Assembly: GCA_024036415.1 (NCBI GenBank)
Contig: JAMWET010000763.1
Coordinates: 74,501 to 138,500, forward strand
Direction: 5' to 3'
Source: Prochilodus magdalenae
Taxonomy: Eukaryota; Chordata; Actinopteri; Characiformes; Prochilodontidae
DNA: 64,000 nt
Shown here in pieces: positions 24,433 through 37,182 of this stretch; position 1 is the first letter of the stretch; each line of letters starts with the position of its first letter. Under the pieces are notes generated by a model that had not been told where the DNA came from, made no database searches, and worked only from the letters and a program-made list of their open reading frames with translations. The translations under genes and the position numbers were made by a program.

Positions 24433-25168
24433 ATGGAAGAACAGTGCTACTACAACGAAACCATCGCCTTCTTTTACAATAAAAGTGGGAAGTACCTGGC
24501 CACCGAATGGAATACTGTCAGCAAACTAGTGATGGGACTTGGAATTACAGTATGCATCTTTATTATGCTAGCTAACCTACTAGTAATGGTAGCCATCTAC
24601 ATCAACCGCCGTTTCCATTTCCCCATTTATTACCTAATGGCTAACCTAGCTGCAGCGGACTTTTTTGCAGGACTGGCTTACTTCTACTTGATGTTTAACA
24701 CGGGACCCAACACGCGGCGGCTGACTGTCAGCACTTGGCTGCTACGTCAGGGCCTTATTGACACAAGCTTAACAGCCTCTGTTGCTAATCTGCTGGCCAT
24801 CGCCATTGAGCGGCACATCACAGTCTTCCGAATGCAGCTCCACACCCGCATGAGCAACAGGCGCGTGGTCGTAGTCATAATGATCATCTGGACCATGTCT
24901 ATCGTTATGGGAGCGATTCCCAGTGTAGGCTGGAACTGCATTTGTGCTATCGAAAGCTGTTCCAGCATGGCGCCGCTTTACAGCAACTCATACCTCGTCT
25001 TCTGGGCCATCTTCAACCTGGTGACCTTTGTGGTCATGGTGGTCCTGTATGCTCACATATTCATGTACGTCAGGCAGCGCACCATGAGGATGTCACGACA
25101 CAGCTCGGGCCAGCGGCGAAACAGGGACACCATGATGAGCTTGCTGAAAACTGTGGTGATTGTGCTAG
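24433..25168 (+). CDS. lpar1: lpar1 coding exon 1 (N-terminus to TM6)
   Basis: The exon probably begins at 24422, after an acceptor ending 'ttattttcag' at 24421, so 11 nt of leader precede the ATG at 24433. It encodes the N-terminus, TM1-TM5, the third intracellular loop and the first part of TM6. The open frame continues upstream to 24376 and downstream to 25224, but both extensions lie outside the splice sites: homology to LPAR1 stops exactly at a consensus donor (ctag|gtgagt, GT at 25169). The donor falls after the first base of a Gly codon. An intron at this place in TM6 is a known shared feature of LPAR1-3 genes. Confidence 0.96.
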
Positions 25169-28100
25169 GTGAGTTTTCCCTCTTTCATGGGTTGTGTTTG
25201 TTCTTCTGCTGTAGGTTAGGGTAAGAGGTTTTTTTTAAGAATCACTTTTGAAATACTGTCATTATTTTCAAATACAGTGGGACGCCTTGATGATGCATTA
25301 CTGTTACACTGGTCGTGCACCATATATTGTTTTAGCATCGCCATCTAGATGTGCACAAAACTCAAATTGCAGTACCTATGATGTCAAGTAAGGCATGTCA
25401 ACATGTCTATGTCTAGCTACATGCTACTACAATGAAAAGTGTGTAAGTTTTCCTTTTGGTGTAAAGTGGTAAAAAATGCTTGAGTCACTCCAATTTATTT
25501 GTCAAGTTAGGGAATCTTTATCCTAAATCGCCAAAAAAACGACCACATGCACGCAACTGAAACATAAAGACATAATGAAAATAATGTTTAAAATGTAAGC
25601 TGGTTGTTCAGATAGTTCCCATTACTGAATTAGAAAAGATAATTATAAATGCTGTTTGCCCTGAGTGTCCCTTGCTGTTTTTAGGAGGATCACCAAGTTC
25701 AGTTTCCCAAAGGCTTTAGCCAAGCGTGCTAACATTATGTTTTAGCTGTACATTTTTCATCAGCATTAACACAGGAAGGCAATAAGATGGGGTGATGGAG
25801 ATTAAAATGCTATCAGAAGAAAATATCTGTATATGCAGTTATTACCAGTATCATATAGCCCTACATTATACTGACTTTTAAAATTCTGATAAGACACTTC
25901 AGCATGATCATTTATCAGATCATTTATAAGTCTGTCCCTGGGTAACAAGTCAGGGATGAGTGATAATTTTTCTTTCCAATCCTCTGCTGCTTATGAGTGG
26001 TCTAAAAGTGATCTTCTTAAATTGTTATTATATGTAATTACTTTAACAAAGCTTTTCCAATTTGCCATATTCATAAATCCACTATTACTTTAATGACAAC
26101 AGACAGGAGTACAAGCACAGCTCTGTGGTTCTGCAAACAAGATTGCAGCTATGATACATATTTATGGGAATTATTCCATGTTAGCATGTGTTTCCAATGC
26201 ATCAAATAATAGCTGGGAACGTTCAAAAAGTTCAGCAGTCTTGATTTAAAAAATGATCCCTCTGGTCATTGGGGCACAAAGAATGTGCACCATTTCCTCT
26301 GGTGTGGCACCTTCGACAAAGACCACTGTTCATAATACTTTAGTTTTTTGGGATCAGTATAGGCTATTGTTTTTTTCTCATTATTGCAATGATGTCACAT
26401 TGTCGTAGGGGTTTGTCCTTGGGGCCTATTTATCATCCCTGATGGCTGTTCTCACGGAACATCGTGCTCAGATTTCCACAGATTCCCTTCCTGAGTTGCG
26501 TATTGGCCTTGGCTGTGTCTGCAGTAGACAGTTTGCTGAGCAGTGTGGCTCTGTATGGTCACCTTACTTTCTTAATTCCAGTTATTTTCACTTCACTGAC
26601 CCGTTCATCTGTGCGTAAGCAGCTACCTCGATATCTCACCATACAAACAGTGTGTTATCCTGTTACGCTGTTGTGGCAGTCCTGGAGCACTCAAACAATG
26701 TGGCCGTTGAGCGCTCGACAGCTGAGGGTCTGTCGTCGCGGCCTTGTCGCCAGTTCCAGTGTTTGCCTTGCACAGTGTCAGCGTCACGCCCTGACGGTTC
26801 TCCAGGAGAAAGCCAGGCACAGAGAAAGGACCCCAGTCACGGAGAAGGACCCCAGAGCTTCTAGCGCCAGTAGGAAACAGTGCTGTTGTTGTTTCAGAGC
26901 AGTGTGGGGCTCAACATGAGGCTTAGGGAAAAGTGCAGAGCAATGGACCAGGGCAGGAGAAGAACACACATGGTTTTTAGGTAGGGCTGCATCTCAGCAG
27001 ATGTGTGAGAGTATGTTCGTTCATGGTTGTGAGTACTTCAGAGTTCACAGTGAAATGATCTTCATTCAGTTTCTTCAGGTATCAGAACATATCAGGTGGT
27101 TCACAGATTAAAGAGGTTCAAGCTACAGTAAAATGTGTACAGGCTATAGGCTTATATTCAGTTGAGACATGTATTGGTATTTACTTCCTTTTCTTTGTTT
27201 TACACTAGAACTAAATGGCTGCAGCTAATGTAGCTACAAAAGAAGCTGATTCCTCCTGTTAGCATATTTTAAACCGCATGCCTACATCATCACACACTCC
27301 CCTCAAACCATGTGAGGCTGTGGTGTGATTTAAATGGACTTGCTCCTGTGGTTTCTGCAACTGTACACTGCAGAGCTAAAGCAGTCCTGAAGCTTCTACA
27401 TGCTTTTGTCCATTTTTTCCACTTTAGTGAGCTGGCCGGAGAGGTACACTAGTGACTGTAGGACATACGGTGTTGATGGTGGTTAATGGTGTTTTTAATT
27501 ATATTATGTTTCACAAATAGTAATGGGACTCACACAAACTGTTAGTTGGTCTGATGTTCCAAGCATTGGATTTATTCTTGACCTATAATTCTGACCAGTA
27601 AATCAATAAACCCAACAACCATGAGCATCGTGGTCCAGAACTGATAAACAATATTGTTTATACCAGCGCTGATCCAGATACATGCTTTGCTAGAAACACC
27701 AACATAGACCAGCATAACTGGTCACCAACAAAAACTAGCACCATTCACTCTGAACATACGGTACCAGTCAAAATTTTAGACACGCCCAGCTAAATGAATG
27801 TTTTTATGTTCTCTCTAAGACTCTATAGTGTTATACTAACCCATTCCCACTGATGAAATGTCTGAAAAAATATAGTGATACAGCATATATATAGATTTTC
27901 ACAATATTATATTTTTGCCATATCACTCTCCTCTAAATTCTTGCACATAGAGAAGTTGGTTTATCCTTCTGTGAAGTTCAGTTTTGGAAGTTTTTAAGGT
28001 GACTGTAGTGTTAATTTGTGTGGTAAAGTGGTAAATAAAACCAACACCATGCTAAAGCCATCTTAGATGGTTCTTCAAGGGATCTTTAGCAAAGACAACA

Positions 28101-31100
28101 AACCATTTGCATGCTAAAATGGTTCTTTGCATGGTGAAATGGTTCTTTTGATTAATGTGTGTTGTATATGGTTCTATATTAGAGTGTAGTACTCCAGTAA
28201 AGTTGCACTGCACAGGTCTGCAGTGAAACTGATCATTTCGGGGGTAGTGTCTTTCCAAGTCCCACATCTGCTACGCAGATGAGCAGGCAGGTCCCCAACT
28301 CTCAGGAGACTGAAGCACGGTTATTCCTGATTTCTCTAGGGAAGCTCTATCAGAGATGGAAAATAACATGGATCTTGGACCATCTGCATTAAGATGCATA
28401 AACTGCACATTTCCGGAGTGTGGACGCTCGTTTACACTCTAGAGTTATTTTTTTTTACATCCATGTGGATTTACTTAATCTGGTTGTATAGCTGTCTTTA
28501 AATCCTAGAGACTAATCAGCGGTTGCCAGTCTGATTCAGGAAAAAGTATTTTTGGTTTGAGACCCTCTAATAATAAAATAAAAAAACAGAATGTGATAGA
28601 TTTTGGGGTGCTTTTACTCCTACTTTGTTTGGTCTGGACCTTCAGTAGGTGTGAAAGGTGCCTCAAACCTCAATCCAGACTAACAGCGGTCTCAGTTCTG
28701 ATTAAATTTAACCATTGTTCGGTTCATCTGTAGTGTAAAAAATTTTTTGAGGCAGGTTATTGGCAGGTTTAAGGATGTGTGAAAGTGTGAAAAATGATTT
28801 GCCTCTAAAAGGGCGTGTATGAAAGCTCTATCATATCATTTTGCAGAGAATACTGCAGCAACAGTAGCACTAGCTATAAATGCGAATGTTTAAGGTCCAG
28901 GTTAATGTGCCATCAGCAAAGTCTTGCATGACAGTTTGCTACATTAAAGATGCACAAAAAATGCATTAGATAAAGTGGTACATTAACCAATCAATTATTA
29001 ACCACTCCAAACCAGTCAATGTGGAGTATATAGAGGCATCCCATGTAGGTGATGATGACAGGATGAGGTTCTTTAGTGCACTCACTGAACTGCAGTGTGA
29101 AAACATGTGCAATGTGCGAACATAGTGTTCGATTTACTGATTACTAGATGTTACACGGGGTATGGACAGAACTGTAGTAGAGGAACTGCTCGATTGTGTA
29201 TTTTCCGGTTTAAGAGGCTGTAATATTTTCTTAACCAACTGAAAGCACAGTTGGGATCATGCTGAGTATGGGCTAACTCGGTTCTTACAAAGACAGTAGA
29301 TCTGTCCTTGTCCTACTGGTTATTTTGCAGTACACACTTAGAAACACATTTTTAAAAAAGGGATGATGCAGTGCTGATCTGATGAATGGAACAAAGGAAA
29401 TGACATATGACATTAAACAAAAGTTCACCTTGTGTTTTTCTTTCAAAATCCAATAATGTATGTTGGTATGTTGAATAGGGACATGAGGCAGCACTGTATA
29501 TGCCTCATGTCTCTATTCAACATGCATCACTGGTGTTCTGTAGCCAGCAGAGTGGACACTGTATATTCACCTAACATAGTTTCTAGGGGGCAGTCGTGGG
29601 CTGGAGGTTGGGGAACCAGCCTTGTGACCGGAGGGTCGCCGGTTCGATTCCCTGAACTGACAGTAACGACCGAGGTGCCCTTGAGCAAGGCACCTAACCC
29701 CCAATTGCTCCCCGGGCGCTGTGAATAGGGCTGCCCACCGCTCCGGGTAAGTGTGCTCACTGCCCCCTAGTGTGTGTGTTCACTAGTGAGTGTGTTTGTG
29801 GGTCTTTTACTTCACGGATGGGTTAAATGCGGAGACTAAATTTCCCCACTGTGGGACTAATAAGGGGATTTAAATCTTATGAAAAACATAAAGACACCAA
29901 GTCAGTTCTGCTGGTTCTCTGTTGGTTTTGTTTTGTTCCACTATTTTATATTCCAGTCTGCAGAGAGTGTTAGTTTTCCACTGAAAAGTATCAGAGGTGT
30001 ATTTCAAGCCTAAGTTCCTGGTTGAGCTAATCTAATGTATGGCTGCTTGACAGTGGAGCGGATAATGGAGGCAGAGGTCATCATGCAATGATATCATGGC
30101 CCTGTATGTGTTAATATCCGGATCGAATGAAACGGAATCTGGCCTTGACTGCAGCAGCTAAAGGCGGCTTGAGAAAGAGTGCTTGAATGAGTAATCCAGA
30201 ACAAACGACTGACCATTTGCCAGAGAGTTGAGTCTCAAGTCTGCGTGAAAGCTCGCAAGGCATGTGCTAAGCACTTCCACAGGTATTGGCATCTCAGTGA
30301 GGCTCCACTGCACCACCCCACCCCCACCCACCCATTCATCTCTCCCCAATCCGCGTCTGCATACCTCTGAGACCACAGACGTTTGGCCGTGTCTGTCGTT
30401 AGAGCGTCGCCAAATGCAGGATCATATGAAATACATTTTTTTTACTCTGTCTGTAATTCTAGGAAAAGTGCCCTGATAGTCCTAAAATAGCTTTGAGTCA
30501 TGATCTGATTTGGGATGTACATTTGTTTTTAAGATCATTTATGAGGATTTGTGTTTTGTGGGAAGTCAGCGGTTTACGAGGTTGTTCAGTGAGTATCACC
30601 AGAAGCCGTATCATAAGTGCAAAAGTGTTTTGTCAGACTGGTCAAAAGCATTATAATAACATGCAGCTGTTACCTCCTAGTTCTTCTTTTCCTGATCCCA
30701 GTTGTATCTTAAAAAAACCAAATAAGTTCCTGTGAAAGGTTACTCTGTGCCACCGTCAGATTATTAACTGGCCCACTGGAAAAAAGAAAAACCTTCATGG
30801 ATTTTACCTCCTGTTTTATTTTTGTAAAATCTCAGAGTGGTAACTTTTCAGAGCATACTGAGTCTTTGTTAAGTAAGTCAAGGTGGAGTCAAGCTTTTCA
30901 TCAGAACACGGAGCATTTCTTACTCATGTGAAGGTGCATGGCACGTTTCAGCTCGAGCCATGAAAGAACTGGCATTCACAAACACAGCAGCCTCAAAGTC
31001 GGTGGCCATTCTTAGTTTAACATTAGCGTGAACAGCCGAGTCATTGTACCAGATTGTGTTAATATACCTTAGCGGAAGCAATAAATTGAAATCTTGCTTG

Positions 31101-33671
31101 GAGTCGAGGGGAAGCTTTGAGCAGCTGCCCAGTTGAAATACTTTCTTAGCTTGAACGTAAAAAGGACCATCTGGGAAGGGGTGCTTAAATGAAACTGAAG
31201 AGCCTTGTTCAGTTCTCAGTTCTCAGTGTTAGCCTTCTCATTGCGTCATTAGCAACGAGTAACCTTTTTTAACCTCAGTCTTTTTTAAGATGTGGAAATA
31301 GGTTTTCAAGAAAAGCAGCCGTTTATGTGAGTGTGAAGTTTCACATTTGGAATTACACCCAGATTTTACTTAAAATCACGTTTGATACTCAAGTTACCTA
31401 ACATGCACCTCGTCTTCACAAGTCTTCTGCCCTAATGTTGATATATTTTGGTTTACCTGAGAGTTAATACAGTTCAGTTTAATAAACATCAATGCATCAG
31501 TACATCAGTCAGTGTTAATCCATGTTAAGATTTAAACAACTACTATATCTATTGAACCACAAGCGAATTGCAAAATACACCTAGACAAAAAACAAAATGT
31601 ATGAATACTGCTGAGAGAAATACTCAGAGATTAAGACATACTCAGCAGGTGAGCAGTGCATGTGTGCACCTTTGCAATGAGTGGAAGTAAAGCAGTTCAT
31701 GTTCACCTCCTTTACAAAAAAATGCTTTTCTTTTCTTCAGTATTCTATTTCTAGCATTAATGTAGGGCTGTTACAGTCAGTTTACCTAATATTTTATTGG
31801 TATTGGTCAATACTCGAGTATCGGTATCAGTAAGTGCTATTTTGCAGTCTCTTACATGGTCGTAATGCATGTTTTAAAATATCCTTTCTTGACAATTTAA
31901 GAAGCTGTACATGGTTTAATATTGTTTAGTTAACTTTAGAGATGGACAGATTAATGTTTTTGAGGCCAGTGCCAGCACGACAGGCTGATAGTTGTTACCA
32001 ACCAGGGGTGGGGCTTAACTGTTATGCAGTGTTTTCATGTTTGGGTTAAAAAGATGGTCATTCTATAGGTCATAGCGGTTGATGGCATGGTAACAGTGCT
32101 AGTGTTGAAGAAGCATGATGATCAGAGGAGACTCTCAGTGTAGATGGTTTATTTAAGGTGGAGAAAGGCAAGAGGAGCTCTGTACAGTTTTATGTTTGTT
32201 GTATATACTGGGTCAACCTGGAATTCAACAACAACACATTCATGGTTCCCAAAAAATCTACATCATACCTGACTCTTTCATCTTTATGCTGTTTAGCCTC
32301 TGATTTCTAGATTAATTGTCTATATTATCAATAGATCACTTGAATACTCGTATAATCAACAGAGACCATTCTATCTTATCCTTTAAAGATTGCATTTCTT
32401 TTCAAGACACATTGTCTCTGCTTATGGAAGTGGTGTACTATAGTTTATAGTTTATCAATTTTCACATGAACTCTTGAAGTCTTTATTGGTTGACTTAGTG
32501 TAAAAACAACTGTAGATCTTAGAAGGTAAAGCAGGCAGGTTTTCTGGGTGTTTTGGTGAAGGAACTGAAACCTTCATCTGTAAAACCCAAATGTACGAGT
32601 GATTGGAACACAACTGCCTTCTGTGGTAAGCTTGTTCCGAAAAGAGCAAAACATGTGGCCTAGTCGTTGCTGGAAACAAGCCGTTGGAGTTTATCTAACT
32701 CCTGAGAGTCCCCACATAACTTTCAAGTGATGTAAAGCATGCAAGAGCAGCTGTGTTCCCTAAAAGAAAAGCAGGCCCTTGCAAATATCATTCTCTCTTG
32801 CAAAATACCATCTGTGGCCAAAATATTTATCCTTTTTTTACACACACTGAGAAACGGCAGTCAAAAAAAAGCATGTGTCATCAGTTTGACAAGCTTTTTC
32901 TGAGGGTACACTGATAAAGATGTGACGTAAATTATGTGAGTGGCTGTACTGCATGTACTGCTGCGTGTACTGATGTATTACCCGGAATATTTGGCCTTGG
33001 GAAACTTGACTGATACACCTGCTTTCCCATCTGGTTTTAATTAAAAGGCCACAAAACAAACTCAGAATTCTCCGATTGTTTAAAAGGGAAGCTGTTATAA
33101 ATACTGCAAGTGATGATCTAATAATATGACTTATTAAATAATGTGAGTCAGAAAGAACAATAGTGGGTGACCACCTTGATTATAACAGAGGCTTAAAAGT
33201 AGGGGTCACGTATAAAACGATTTAGACTGTTGTTTGTGTTAATAAAGTAATGGCTGTTGTTCAGTAGTCTAGAAGTGATAATGATGCCCGTGTACTCCGA
33301 AAAGTGCCATTGTGGTGAAAGACATTATCATTGCTAATTGTTTGCCTCTTGTTTCCTGTCATTTCCCAGGTGCTTTCATCGTGTGCTGGACACCCGGGTT
33401 AGTCCTCCTATTACTGGACGTTTTCTGCAACGACTGTAATGTTCTGGCATATGAGAAGTTCTTCCTCCTCTTAGCTGAGTTTAACTCGGCCATGAACCCC
33501 ATCATATACTCATACAGGGACAAAGAGATGAGCGTAACGTTCAAGCAAATCCTGTGCTGCCAGCGGCAGGAGAACATAAACGGTACGGCAGAAGGTTCGG
33601 ATCGCTCAGCTTCTTCCTTTAACCACACAGTCCTCAGCTCACCCCACAATAATGACCACTCAGTGGTCTGA
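24433..33671 (+). CDS. lpar1: Lysophosphatidic acid receptor 1, two coding exons (join 24433-25168, 33370-33671)
   Basis: This is a class A GPCR for lysophosphatidic acid at the plasma membrane; the family couples to Gi, Gq and G12/13. The spliced product is 345 residues, matching human LPAR1 (364) minus its 19 most N-terminal residues. Seen directly: two N-glycosylation sites in the short N-terminus (NET at residue 8, NKS at 16), TM1 from about residue 32, ERH in place of the DRY motif, NPIIY in TM7, a CC pair after TM7 (possible palmitoylation) and a C-terminal HSVV PDZ ligand. Arg105 and Gln106 correspond to human Arg124/Gln125, which bind the LPA headgroup. The start at 24433 has a good Kozak context (A at -3, G at +4) and aligns with an internal Met of the human protein. 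An upstream exon encoding a longer N-terminus, as in human, was not found but cannot be excluded. The 5' leader probably includes an exon near 9.8 kb. Identity is near certain. Confidence 0.96.
28060..28190 (+). repeat. Family A repeat copy
   Basis: Well preserved: 'atggttcttcaagggatctt', 'tagcaaagacaacaaaccat', 'ttgcatgctaaaatggttct', 'ttgcatggtgaaatggttct' and 'tgttgtatatggttctatat' in order. Confidence 0.65.
29468..29523. repeat. Near-perfect 23-bp hairpin in the lpar1 intron
   Basis: The arms at 29,468-29,490 and 29,501-29,523 are complementary at 22 of 23 positions; the single exception can form a G-U wobble. The loop is 10 nt (gcactgtata). It is short for a MITE and close to the size range of a microRNA precursor, but no known microRNA is recognised. 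It lies about 60 bp before a SINE. Confidence 0.75.
29586..29882 (+). mobile_element. tRNA-derived SINE
   Basis: Begins 'gggggcagtcgtgggctgg', with an A-box-like 'tgggctggaggttgggg' and a perfect B box 'ggttcgattcc' (29,641-29,651). The body includes 'cttgagcaaggcacctaacc' and 'tgctccccgggcgctg', common in fish SINEs. It ends 'aaggggatttaaatcttatg'. The intact Pol III promoter and clean ends suggest a fairly young copy. The parent tRNA cannot be assigned. Confidence 0.8.
33370..33671 (+). CDS. lpar1: lpar1 coding exon 2 (TM6 to C-terminus)
   Basis: The acceptor 'tttcccag' ends at 33369. The first two exon bases (gt) complete the Gly codon begun at 25168, giving VLG-AFIVCWTPG across the junction. 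The exon encodes the rest of TM6, extracellular loop 3, TM7 with the NPIIYSYRDKEM segment, the CC pair and a Ser-rich tail ending HSVV before TGA at 33669-33671. In the LPAR1 family this SVV terminus binds PDZ proteins, so RhoGEF and GIPC-type partners are expected here by inference. The tail is the least conserved part relative to human. Confidence 0.96.
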
Positions 33672-36124
33672 AGCTGAATGTAGGAGCCAGGCTGGCACTA
33701 TCAGGATCAAACCCAGGACTGGAGAGAAGCTCCTCGCCTAGTGGAATGACTTCATTATTGTGGGCTTTTGGCAGATTTGTTTGCTTTTTTACATTTTTTA
33801 TACATGTTCATTGTTGACACTATATTAAGTATTTAAGGACTAATGTATGTTACGAGGGTCCAACCAGTATAAACACATTTCCCTCATTCTGTTCCCAGTG
33901 CCAGGAGCAGGAGTGAAAGGACTAATGATTATTTACAATAATCTGGTCATTATTTTCAAAGTCATGAATTTAGACTTTAACCAAGTGGAAATTTGCTGCA
34001 ACAATATTAATTTTGCTCACTCTTTTTTTGCTTATGCTTTTGCACTACAGACATAAGCAGTGCACTCCTGGACCACCAGATAGGGATATGGGGTGTTTGT
34101 CTTATTAGATTTGGGCCATTCTGTACTTTGCACTGTGGTTTCTTCCCATGCTGTTCCACATAGAGTAGAAGCATGTGTGCTAAGCACGTTTAGTATGGAA
34201 TAGCGTATTAAACGTTTACGTATCGTTGCTATCCAAAGAAAAACAAGCACCTCCAAAATGACAAGTTTACTGGAGAGGGCAAAAACCTCATCCTATTTTA
34301 ATGTAAGTCAATGGAACCAGATGCCTTTCCCAGCAATTTTGGGCCATTTTGTTGGTCCATTCATCATAAAAAGTGTAAACAGCTCTGTTCAACTGATGCC
34401 AAATTGGACAAAAAGGGGATACATGTTTTTCTTTGGATAGAGACCGTATGCAAACCAAGCAAAGTTCCAGCATGTCCCTGCCTTAATAACTTGAATCATT
34501 CGAAAGCTTAAGTGGCTTCATGGACAGTTCTTTTGTCCAGATGGACCATGATAACATCTACAAGTTGCCATTTAGTGTCTGCTGTGATGTATAAAGTAAC
34601 AAAACTGATCAATTTCCACATGGGGAACTTTCCACTCATATTTTTGACAGGTTTTTGACAGTATTTACAGCTGCGTCCCTGTTTGAACATGGGCCGCATA
34701 CATATATGAGCCATTTTTTCAGGGAGTCCATGAAGTTTCAGCTTGAGATTAGAAAGCCACAAGTGCCCTATAGCAGAATTATATCCTTTTTTTTTTTATA
34801 ATATCTTGTGTGATTCTTTTGAGGAACGTCCAGGTTTCATTGATGAACGAATGACACATTTGCTAACATAACACGACATATATACTTAAAAAGTTTGTAA
34901 TAACAGTTTGTTGATAGAAAGGCCACAGAGTAGGTCGCGTGTGGGTTATTGTACATGTTTAGCATTCAGGGCCGGCCGAAAAATGCTTTTCTGCTTGTGT
35001 CGTGGTCATGAGCAGCAAGTTAGGGGGAAAACAACCAACTTGAGTATGTTTCATGACCAGACATAAGAATTTAAATTATCAGTGTAGGATGCTCTGATCT
35101 TCCTATGTAAGTGTATGTATGTATGTACGTATGTATATAGTATATGTATATATTCAATGTTAGTTAAAAAGGGAATGTTTATTTTTAAGGATAAAAATTG
35201 GACTGTTTTTATTTTTTCTTTTAGTTGTATTTTGCTGAACAGTGTACTTAAATTAATTTTAAATGTTTATCTTTGGGGCCAAACTTGTTTTTTCGGATTT
35301 CTGGAGTTTAATTTCAAACACACCTGCTTTGTGCAGGGAGGAAATGCCCTCTTAAACGCCTGAAGTTGTTCTTCCCTCGTAGCATTATGACCATATTAGT
35401 AACTCTAGGCAGTGAGAAAAAGTAAATTCCATGGTAGAAGATCTGGAATACAGAGATATGATTTGCCTTACATACATTTTTCCTCCAACTGAAATGATTC
35501 TTCTGAATTATGTAGGTTGTTAAAGTGCAAGTATATGAATATTACTACATGCAGGTTAACACTGCAGTATTACAGACTTGGATTGGTAAGACTTTACTAG
35601 TAGAGGTCAGCAGGTCTCATGACAATATCTTGAACTATAAGACTTTTCTGTGGGCAGTGCAGATAACAGCAGGAGAACACATACATCCTCCACGTTATTA
35701 AAAAACTGTTTAATAGTGTTAGTATAAATGACAAATATAATAGCAAAATAAAACAAAATTCTGGAATTTCTAAATAATTCAGTGTTGGAGATGTGATTCA
35801 ATATAAGAGTGGAATATTGCGATATATATTGTGTTACTGTAGACAAGTTATATTGTGATTTTTAAAATATAATTGTAGGACAACTGTCATAGTGCCATAA
35901 TATGTATAGGTTTGCTAATGCTAACTTTAGCGGTGTACCCTGGAATGGAAAAGACTGCTATCTAGCAGTTGGATACTTGGAATGTAGTTTGCCTCAAGCC
36001 ACCCTGCATGTACACCTCTACAAGCAATAGATAAAAATAAACATTTTAAAATAAGCCAAAACATTTTCACAAAACTATCATAAACATGTTTCAGGCAGCG
36101 GACAGCATACTCATGACCAGTTAA

Positions 36125-36285
36125 TATTGTAACTTTCTGTGAGGAAACTTTTGGAGAAGGGAGTCTGGTTCCCATCACTGCCGCTGTGAACAATTCACCC
36201 ACTGTTTCACACAAAACCACTCTGAACAACTTACCTGTTTTATTATGTAGAATTAGCTTTAAAAATCGACAGACTCCCACTTTAA
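36125..36285 (-). repeat. Family B repeat fragment
   Basis: Contains 'gtgaggaaacttttggagaa', 'ggttcccatcactgccgctg' and 'aaccactctgaacaactta', matching family B blocks. It lies within the presumed lpar1 3' UTR. Confidence 0.5.
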
Positions 36286-37176
36286 ATAACTAATCATGTG
36301 AAATTGTATTGAAATTGTATTGTTATAGACTACACAGATGGGGAAGCCTTCAAATGGCCACAACTCTGTAAAGTTGTCTTAATAAAGACAAACACACACC
36401 AGTAAAGAAAGATAAAGGCAATCCTGACATGTGGAAGTCATTTAAGTTTGTGGGTAACGGATGAAAACCAGCTATTTGGGTCTGCGGGCGAGTGGTACAA
36501 AATGTTTAGGTTGTGGGTGGAAGCGGGAGCAGCGGTGTAGATATTCTACAGAAGCATGATGAAGTCTTTGGCACAACCTCACAAAAATACCCCGCACTAA
36601 CTGGCCAGCTTTGTGAAAATGTGCTGGTGAAGTTGTGTTACCTATAGCTGGTGTTACAGTTTTAGAGTACAGTTTTTCTGTATTACAGTTTTAGAGTAGC
36701 TTCGAAAACACTGCTCACTTTTCTCAAAGAGGAGATCTGCTTAGATCCTAATATGGTTATAATGACATCTGCAGAATGATGCACTGCTTCAGAGTTATAG
36801 TGTGGATTTGTGTACTATCATTGGTTACCTTCTGAGAATGTGGCGATGCGATACTTGTAATACTATAGCTGCATTATTTGGCTAAATAACCTAAACTCAG
36901 TTTTCTGGCGTCGCAGAGACGATCTTGAACCATGTTGTGTATTAAAAGAAACCTGAATCCTGCTGTGTATGAATTATCACATACTTCATGGTTCACTCCC
37001 TCCAACCATTATAGCTTGACTAAAAGCCAGCATTGTTCATCATGTTTGTTTAGAAGAAATTTTAATCTCCTTCAAAAAGGCACACTTCATTTTGTTTTTG
37101 TTCCTTTGCTCAAGCCAATTAAATCCTGTATGGTAATGTTCATTAAACAGTATAATTCAATCAGAGAATCTTCTAC

Positions 37177-37182
37177 AATAAA
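37177..37182 (+). terminator. lpar1: Candidate lpar1 poly(A) signal
   Basis: A canonical AATAAA lies 3.5 kb after the lpar1 stop. A T/G-rich element (about 37205-37230, 'tttgtttttgtatgaatg') follows about 25 nt downstream, as expected for a cleavage site near 37,200. The region between the stop and this point has no other gene. Other AATAAA hexamers occur earlier, so shorter 3' ends are possible. Confidence 0.4.

Larger units (their letters stand above)
25169..33369 (+). other. lpar1: lpar1 TM6 intron
   Basis: An 8.2 kb intron bounded by gtgagt and tttcccag. It holds a GC-richer patch at 26,460-26,900 with overlapping open frames but no recognised product, a family A copy (28,060-28,190), the hairpin at 29,468-29,523 and the SINE at 29,586-29,882. 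The remainder looks like unique intronic DNA. Confidence 0.85.

Noticed and set aside
26464..26919. 151-codon open frame in the lpar1 intron with a signal-peptide-like start
   Set aside because: The opposite strand and other frames are also open across the same GC-richer patch, the product resembles no family I know, and no splice or promoter context supports it. It is more likely chance in a higher-GC stretch.
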